IMG/VR virus record: IMGVR_UViG_3300033144_006696
Span: 1 to 64,000 of that record
Length of the DNA stretch: 64,000 nucleotides
Direction: 5' to 3' (one strand)
Source: a virus
The position numbers and the translations under genes were made by a program. Below are positions 58,896 to 64,000 of this stretch, piece by piece. Under the pieces are notes generated by a model, which was not told the DNA's origin, did not search any database, and saw nothing but the letters and a program-made list of their open reading frames with translations. Each line of letters opens with the position of its first letter. Positions within the stretch are counted from its first letter, which is position 1.

Positions 58896-59243
58896 ATGGG
58901 TGAATTAATTAAAAATAGATTGCATGATTTATATGGTGATGGAAATACTGGAGGATATACTTATACTGTTGATATTGCTAATGGTGAATCAGATACTGTT
59001 AAATTATTTTCAGCAGGAAGAGGGATGTCTATTGGAGTTGCTATTTTAGTATGTGGAGTAAATACAGGAAGGATTGATTTTACAATTGATTCTCATGAAA
59101 TGATTGATGATGGAACTGCTGTATGGGTTGTATGGGATAAAGGTGTAGTCACAGGAACTCAAATAGATACATTCAGAATCAAAATGACTGCATTGAAAGG
59201 CGTAAGTGTTTCTGGTGCAATAACTTTTAAATTGTTCTTGTAG
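58896..59243 (+). CDS. Fibre-module beta protein, 115 aa
   Basis: G/T/D-rich beta strands (VDIANGESDTVKLFSAGRGM; WVVWDKGVVTGTQID). AAAGGAG precedes the ATG. Similar in size and composition to the next gene, probably an oligomeric tail decoration. No family recognised. Confidence 0.55.
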   Translation: MGELIKNRLHDLYGDGNTGGYTYTVDIANGESDTVKLFSAGRGMSIGVAILVCGVNTGRIDFTIDSHEMIDDGTAVWVVWDKGVVTGTQIDTFRIKMTALKGVSVSGAITFKLFL

Positions 59244-59251
59244 GAGTAAAA

Positions 59252-59623
59252 ATGTCTAATTCAGGTTTATGGTTAAGTTCAACAGGAGTAGCATTAACTT
59301 CTAAAACAACGCCAGAATCTCTGATTTTTGGAACAGGTGATACTATTAAAAGTTTTACTATCACTGGAAATTATAAAGTTACCAGAATAATTTTGGTGAT
59401 GCCAACTTTTTCTGGTGCTGTTGTGACTGGTGTTCTTTCTATTGAAAATGCAGATGGAATTGAGATTTATGCTTCTTCTGCTGCTTCAGAAACAAATACA
59501 CATGTATATTCTCCTGATCCTGGAGTTCCTTTAGTTGGAATAAATACATTCAAATTAACACTTAGTACTAATCCATTAAGTTCAGGAACTCCTACGGTTT
59601 CATTGTATTTAGAGGAGGGTTAA
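59252..59623 (+). CDS. Fibre-module beta protein, 123 aa
   Basis: Similar beta-rich composition to the previous protein. It ends VSLYLEEG. Two bases before the repeat protein gene. No family recognised. Confidence 0.5.
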   Translation: MSNSGLWLSSTGVALTSKTTPESLIFGTGDTIKSFTITGNYKVTRIILVMPTFSGAVVTGVLSIENADGIEIYASSAASETNTHVYSPDPGVPLVGINTFKLTLSTNPLSSGTPTVSLYLEEG

Positions 59624-59624
59624 T

Positions 59625-60233
59625 ATGGGTTCAGTTCATCATGGAAATTCTATAGAAGAAACAAAGGTTATTTCTAAAGGTGTTTTCAAGAATGTGACCA
59701 TCATAGAAGTTGAAAAAGAGATTGTATTTCCTGTGATGATCCCAGTAGAAATTGAAAAACCTACCTTCGTTGAAAAAGAATATGAAAAACCAATTCAAGT
59801 AGAAAAGGAATACGAAAAACCTGTAATTGTTAAAAAGGAATACGAAAAACCTGTCATTATTGAAAAAGAATATAATCTTCCTGTAATGATGGAAAAAGAA
59901 TATATGATTCCTGTTATTATTGAAAAAGAGTATGAACTTCCAATACTGATGGAAAAAGAATACGAAAAACCAATACTGATTGAAAAGGAATATGAACTTC
60001 CTGTTGTAGCTGCTAAAGAATTCAAAGAGATCATTGAAGCATCCAAAGCGATGATTTGGGAATTAAATACAATAATTATTGGATTGAAAGAAACCATTAA
60101 TCAAATAAATTCAACAATACCAAATCAGATCAAAATTCCTGAAATTGTGCATGAAAAAGTTTTAGTAAAGGATGTTAAAATCATAGAAGAAACAATTACA
60201 GTTATTGGCAAAGTTATAACCAGAGGTAAATAA
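59625..60233 (+). CDS. Decapeptide-repeat protein, 202 aa
   Basis: Residues ~30-130 are about nine repeats of ten residues of the form VEKEYEKPVI (acid-base alternating with a P), followed by a helix (AKEFKEIIEASKAMIWELNT) and a beta tail. The repeat DNA is a 30-bp tandem array (59757-60010). The charged beta-strand/helix pattern suggests an extended or fibrous structure, likely a tail fibre stalk. No family recognised; repeat number may vary between isolates. Confidence 0.65.
   Translation: MGSVHHGNSIEETKVISKGVFKNVTIIEVEKEIVFPVMIPVEIEKPTFVEKEYEKPIQVEKEYEKPVIVKKEYEKPVIIEKEYNLPVMMEKEYMIPVIIEKEYELPILMEKEYEKPILIEKEYELPVVAAKEFKEIIEASKAMIWELNTIIIGLKETINQINSTIPNQIKIPEIVHEKVLVKDVKIIEETITVIGKVITRGK
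59757..60010 (+). repeat. 30-bp tandem coding repeats
   Basis: About eight to nine variant copies encoding ExEKEYEKPV-like decapeptides; copies share GAAAAAGAATA and GAAAAACC segments. Confidence 0.8.
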
Positions 60234-60234
60234 A

Positions 60235-60546
60235 ATGGCAAGTTCACAGTATCATGAATTAAATCATCCAAGAAAAATATCTTCTGTTGAAGATGGTGAA
60301 ATTGCTATTTATGGTACAAGTGATGGTGGGACAACTTGGCATCCAATTTCAGTAGATTCTTCTGGGAATCTTAATATTGTAAATGGTTTAGTTCCTTCAG
60401 GATATGATTATATTGCACTATCATATACGGGAGATAATCTCACAGGAGTAGAATATAAAGAAGGAGGAATCTCGGGTACTGTGGTTGCTTCATTGACACT
60501 TGTGTATGATTCCAATGACAATATAACATCCATTACTAAAATTTAG
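60235..60546 (+). CDS. Small tail-fibre-region protein, 103 aa
   Basis: Contains DGGTTWHPISVDSSGNL and YIALSYTG, a pattern seen in small proteins near siphovirus tail fibres. It ends in TAG. No family assigned. Confidence 0.55.
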   Translation: MASSQYHELNHPRKISSVEDGEIAIYGTSDGGTTWHPISVDSSGNLNIVNGLVPSGYDYIALSYTGDNLTGVEYKEGGISGTVVASLTLVYDSNDNITSITKI

Positions 60547-60555
60547 GTGTAAAAT

Positions 60556-60780
60556 ATGGCTTATGTATTCAATGTTCTTACAGGAAATCTTGATTATTAT
60601 GAACCAGCTTCTTCATCTCCCCCTGTATCAGTGGATGCTTATTTTCCTAAGTATGTTTTAACAAACGAAGAATTAACAATTCAAGCATTTGGGCAATATG
60701 TTCTACACGGAAAAGTTGCATTAACTTTAAATGGAACTGCTGAAATAATCTTAGAAGAAGGTGCGGAGGTAATACTTTGA
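60556..60780 (+). CDS. Small tail-fibre-region protein, 74 aa
   Basis: Pro/Ser-rich N-terminus and a beta C-terminus (YVLHGKVALTLNGTAEIILE). Four-base overlap with the next gene. Confidence 0.5.
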   Translation: MAYVFNVLTGNLDYYEPASSSPPVSVDAYFPKYVLTNEELTIQAFGQYVLHGKVALTLNGTAEIILEEGAEVIL

Positions 60781-60965
60781 GTGAACCAGCAAAAATCATA
60801 CTAACAATGGGCACATCTATCCCTGCACAAAATCCAGCAATTGGAAAAATTGCACTATACCCAAAAACAGATGGATGGTATCAACTTGATTCTGATGGTG
60901 TTGAAACAAAAATAGAAGGTGGAGTAATACAAGAAGAAGCAATTATGTGGGCAATGGTTTTATAG
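60777..60965 (+). CDS. Small protein, 62 aa, TTG start
   Basis: The TTG at 60777 has GGAGG seven bases upstream, while no ATG is suitably placed. It contains QNPAIGKIALYPKTDGWYQL followed by DSDGVETKI, a segment common in phage tail-fibre and knob regions. Ends in TAG. Confidence 0.55.
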   Translation: MSEPAKIILTMGTSIPAQNPAIGKIALYPKTDGWYQLDSDGVETKIEGGVIQEEAIMWAMVL

Positions 60966-60974
60966 GAGTATTTT

Positions 60975-63689
60975 ATGATTGTTTTAGAAATAGGGGATAA
61001 AATTCAAGGAGTAGCTTCAGTTAATTCTGTAGTTGATTTTTCACTTTCTGGATTGGATAACAATACTTTAAGTCTTCTTAGTACAGGCCAAATAAGTTCA
61101 TCTCTTGCAGATTTATATACAGCAGATAGTGTTGATGTAGTTAAAACACTGACATTTGTCAATACTCACTCTGATGTTGTATATTTGAATTTATATGTTC
61201 TTCCATTTGAAGGTGTTGCAAGAAGAATTTTAGCGAAAGATTTGAAACTTTCAATAGGTACTGCTATTCATACTGATGGTGAAATTTTCTCACTTGTTCA
61301 TCCTGTTGAAGAATCTTTTTTGGCAAGTGTTGATGATACACCATATGATGCAACAACATGGAATGGAAATACAGATGCTGCTACTAAAAATGCAATTCGT
61401 GATAAAATAGAAACTCTTGCAAGTGGTCATGATGCAGTAACTATAGATACAGCAAATGGTTTATCTCTCTCTACTCAAGTACTTTCCCTTGCTGCTGCAA
61501 CTAATTCTATTCCTGGTGCAGCAACAGCAGCACAAATCACTGCCATTGAAGCAAATACAGGAAAAACTACTAACGCAACACATACTGGTGATGTGACTGG
61601 TGATGTTATTTTAACTCTTGATAAAACTGCAATAACAGGACAAACTACAGTAACTGCTGATAATGCTGATTATGTGGTTATATCAGATACGAGTGACACA
61701 GGGGCATTGAAAAAAGCACTTGTTTCTGATTTTGGTGGTATTGCTATATCAAGCTTTACTCAAGATTCAGGGATACTTGTAGGGACTGGTGCAGGCACAT
61801 TTCAGGAAGAAACAGGTGCAACTCTCAGGACAAGTTTGAATGTTGATGTCTCTGGAACAGATAATAGCACTGATGTCACCTTGCATGCTTCCGCCACAAC
61901 TGGAGGATTAAGCTTATCAACTCAAGAAATAAGCAGTCGAGCCGCATCAAACGCATTGACAGGCTATGCCACAGCAGCACAAATAACAGCCCTTGAACTG
62001 GCCACAAACATCGAAAATTATGCAAATTCTCCAATGGTTATCACAGGCGGTGAAATTACCACTTTGGGAGCAGCTGCCGGGACTTTTGATGTATCTGCTA
62101 TCACAGCGTTGGTAAGATCTACAGATAGCTATACAGGTGCCTTGGTTTATATAACTTTAGGGGATCAAAGTGATGTTACTATTTCATTAGCGAATACCAC
62201 ATATTTTGTGTTTTTGGATTATAACGGTGGCGCCCCTCAAATAAATTTAGATACAACAAATGTTTATGAAGCAGGTACAGATAGAACACAGCTTCCTATT
62301 GGAAAAGTGATGAAGGACGGTTCCGATGTTGTTCATTATATTTCTGGTGGATATAATTTTCAAGATGGTGTCAGAAAATTACAACGCAGAATAAGAGATT
62401 TACACAATCTTACTCTTGCTTCTGGATCTACAATAGAATATCAGGCCACGAATCAATTTACGATGACTCAGGCGGTAATATATGCAGGTGTAAATAAATT
62501 CACTATTGCCAATTACGACAGTAATGCAACGGATTTTATTCATTTTTATTCAGCAGGAGGCGGTAATTTTACTTATACCGCTGCGACTGACACAATAGAT
62601 TTTGCTAATTACGATGCGGGTGCAGGATCTCTTGATAGCGTTAGTAATGCTAAGTTTGGGTGTTTTTGGGTGTATGTACATATTGATGGTCATGCATATG
62701 TGCGGTATGGGGAATGTAATGGATCATTAGCGGAAGCAGAAGCCTCGTTAGAGCCAAGTAAACCTATACACTTGGCTGACTTTGGTATTTTGGTTGGTAA
62801 ATTTATAATGCCTGCTGCCGGGGGTAGTTTTTCACTTGTTCAAATGGTGACTGATACACAATTTACGGCAGTATCTGCGGCTGATCATGCTAATTTAACC
62901 AGTCTTGCTTACGCGAATTCTGGGCATACGGGTTTTGCAACTGATGATAACACCACTGATGTGACACTGAGCGCTTCCGCCACGACTGGGGGAATGAGTC
63001 TATCCGGACAGGAAATCAGTAATAGATCTGCCACAAACGCGTTGACAGGATATGCTACTGCTGCACATATTACGGCTATCGAAACTAATACGGACAAAGT
63101 AAGTCTTGAAGATAATTCCGTTACTCTTGCAAAAATGGCAGGCGGAACTGATGGTAATTTAATCACTTACGATGCGGCTGGTGATCCTGCCTATGTTGCT
63201 ACAGGGACGGTAGGTCAAGTTCTAACAAGTGCTGGAGCTGGCGCAGCTCCTACTATGCAGGATGCTGGCGGTATTTCTGATGTGGTTAATGATACCACCC
63301 CTACGCTTGGCGGACCGCTGGATGCCGATGATAAAATAATCTCAAAGGCAGTAATGAAAGATACCGGAGAGACAATCAATGTTCTCGGAGACCTCGGGGG
63401 TGGCACAGATGATATTGATCTTGAAGATGGGAATGTGGTAACTGCTACTGTTTCCACAGCAGAGCAGACATTCACTTTTTCAAATCCTCCGGCAAGCGGA
63501 ACGAATGGGAGCTTTACTTTGATCCTCACGAATGGTGGCTCGCAGACTGTTAATTGGCCTGCAAGCGTTGATTGGGTCGATGCCACTGCACCCACTTTAA
63601 CCGCTGCTGGTGTTGATGTTTTGGTGTTTACGACCATAGATGCTGGTACGATTTATTTAGGCTTCACCGCCGGATTGGATGTGTCATAA
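60975..63689 (+). CDS. Tail fibre protein, 904 aa
   Basis: N-terminal beta domain, then T/D/S-rich segments with an internal duplication (TDVTLHASATTGGLSLSTQE … TGYATAAQITALE and TDVTLSASATTGGMSLSGQE … TGYATAAHITAIE, ~residues 295 and ~655). A collagen-like or chaperone motif was not found. The 3' third has markedly higher GC than the upstream late genes, as expected of a swapped receptor-binding module. Likely binds the host receptor. Confidence 0.72.
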   Translation: MIVLEIGDKIQGVASVNSVVDFSLSGLDNNTLSLLSTGQISSSLADLYTADSVDVVKTLTFVNTHSDVVYLNLYVLPFEGVARRILAKDLKLSIGTAIHTDGEIFSLVHPVEESFLASVDDTPYDATTWNGNTDAATKNAIRDKIETLASGHDAVTIDTANGLSLSTQVLSLAAATNSIPGAATAAQITAIEANTGKTTNATHTGDVTGDVILTLDKTAITGQTTVTADNADYVVISDTSDTGALKKALVSDFGGIAISSFTQDSGILVGTGAGTFQEETGATLRTSLNVDVSGTDNSTDVTLHASATTGGLSLSTQEISSRAASNALTGYATAAQITALELATNIENYANSPMVITGGEITTLGAAAGTFDVSAITALVRSTDSYTGALVYITLGDQSDVTISLANTTYFVFLDYNGGAPQINLDTTNVYEAGTDRTQLPIGKVMKDGSDVVHYISGGYNFQDGVRKLQRRIRDLHNLTLASGSTIEYQATNQFTMTQAVIYAGVNKFTIANYDSNATDFIHFYSAGGGNFTYTAATDTIDFANYDAGAGSLDSVSNAKFGCFWVYVHIDGHAYVRYGECNGSLAEAEASLEPSKPIHLADFGILVGKFIMPAAGGSFSLVQMVTDTQFTAVSAADHANLTSLAYANSGHTGFATDDNTTDVTLSASATTGGMSLSGQEISNRSATNALTGYATAAHITAIETNTDKVSLEDNSVTLAKMAGGTDGNLITYDAAGDPAYVATGTVGQVLTSAGAGAAPTMQDAGGISDVVNDTTPTLGGPLDADDKIISKAVMKDTGETINVLGDLGGGTDDIDLEDGNVVTATVSTAEQTFTFSNPPASGTNGSFTLILTNGGSQTVNWPASVDWVDATAPTLTAAGVDVLVFTTIDAGTIYLGFTAGLDVS

Positions 63690-64000
63690 TGAGTTTACTT
63701 GCGAACAAATTAATAATGTGTGCAGGGAGTGGAGATGAAGAAATCCTCCCTGAAGCCATAGACTTTGACGGTACGAATGATTATTTGAGTCGGTCAAGTG
63801 ATTTGGTGGGTAATACAGATGGTAAGACTTTTACTTTTAGTTGTTGGGTTTATAATTATCATACAACGTCTCTTTCATTGTACTCAAGCAAAACGTCGGC
63901 AGGTACTATAAACATATATGTTAATAATTCAGGTACCTTGTATATACAGATGGTTAATGCTACCGGTACTGAGATTAGACTTAACTGGGAAGCACCGAGC
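63689..64000 (+). CDS. LamG-type tail-tip protein, truncated by the window edge
   Basis: ATG overlaps the fibre stop. The 104 visible residues read EAIDFDGTNDYLSRSSDLVG, then a KTFTFSCWVYNY segment and TSAGTINIYVNNSGTLYIQM, a LamG/concanavalin fold. Probably the tip or a receptor-binding protein; the rest lies outside the window. Confidence 0.65.
   Translation, partial: MSLLANKLIMCAGSGDEEILPEAIDFDGTNDYLSRSSDLVGNTDGKTFTFSCWVYNYHTTSLSLYSSKTSAGTINIYVNNSGTLYIQMVNATGTEIRLNWEAPS

Overview
The window is 64 kb of an AT-rich tailed bacteriophage (Caudoviricetes), or prophage, with the layout of a long-tailed siphovirus. Evidence for this is a complete head gene run (small terminase, large terminase, portal, scaffold, P22-type coat protein, connector genes), a single tail-tube gene with no sheath gene, a G/GT tail chaperone pair with a canonical -1 slippery site, and a 1754-residue tape measure protein followed by hub, fibre and LamG-type tip genes. 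Strong AAGGAG ribosome-binding sites and sigma70-like TTGACA/TATAAT promoters point to a bacterial host. The only lysis enzyme seen is an M15-type peptidase, which fits many hosts, and the sequence alone does not fix the species.

Layout. Positions 1-24842 are transcribed leftward (minus strand). They hold a replication block (winged-helix proteins, zinc-finger/TOPRIM primase, DEAD-like helicase, small zinc proteins) and then about 13 kb of small accessory ORFs, among them a ribbon-helix-helix regulator, a possible ADP-ribosyltransferase, and DUF932 and DUF2786 proteins. Positions 24843-26280 are a non-coding, repeat-rich divergent control region with an isolated GC-rich island, a candidate origin, cos/pac or regulatory RNA site. 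From 26281 to the right edge nearly everything is rightward: packaging, head, tail and fibre. The one exception is a leftward two-gene cassette (ribbon-helix-helix protein plus Vsr-like nuclease) set between the tail tube and the tail chaperones.

The most striking feature is the number and arrangement of homing-type endonucleases: nine intact or decayed genes. Two ATPases, the helicase and the terminase, each carry an intein in the Walker B motif. Neither intein carries its endonuclease in frame. In the helicase intein a Vsr-like nuclease is encoded on the same strand in another frame. In the terminase intein a 320-residue HNH protein is encoded antisense. Each nuclease gene has its own Shine-Dalgarno site, and the host reading frame stays open across it. 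Two other free-standing endonuclease genes, next to the capsid and tail-tube genes, are preceded by a previously unrecognised 55-nt three-way-junction RNA. The two copies have identical segment lengths and covarying stems. At the tail tube the insertion has left a duplicated gene start.

Both arms also contain decayed genes with single nonsense or frameshift lesions: an HNH-AP2 gene, two degenerate paralogues of intact neighbours, a DUF2341-like tail fragment between 16-bp direct repeats, and others. They suggest repeated duplication, insertion and loss. Several could alternatively be assembly indels, and this is flagged entry by entry.
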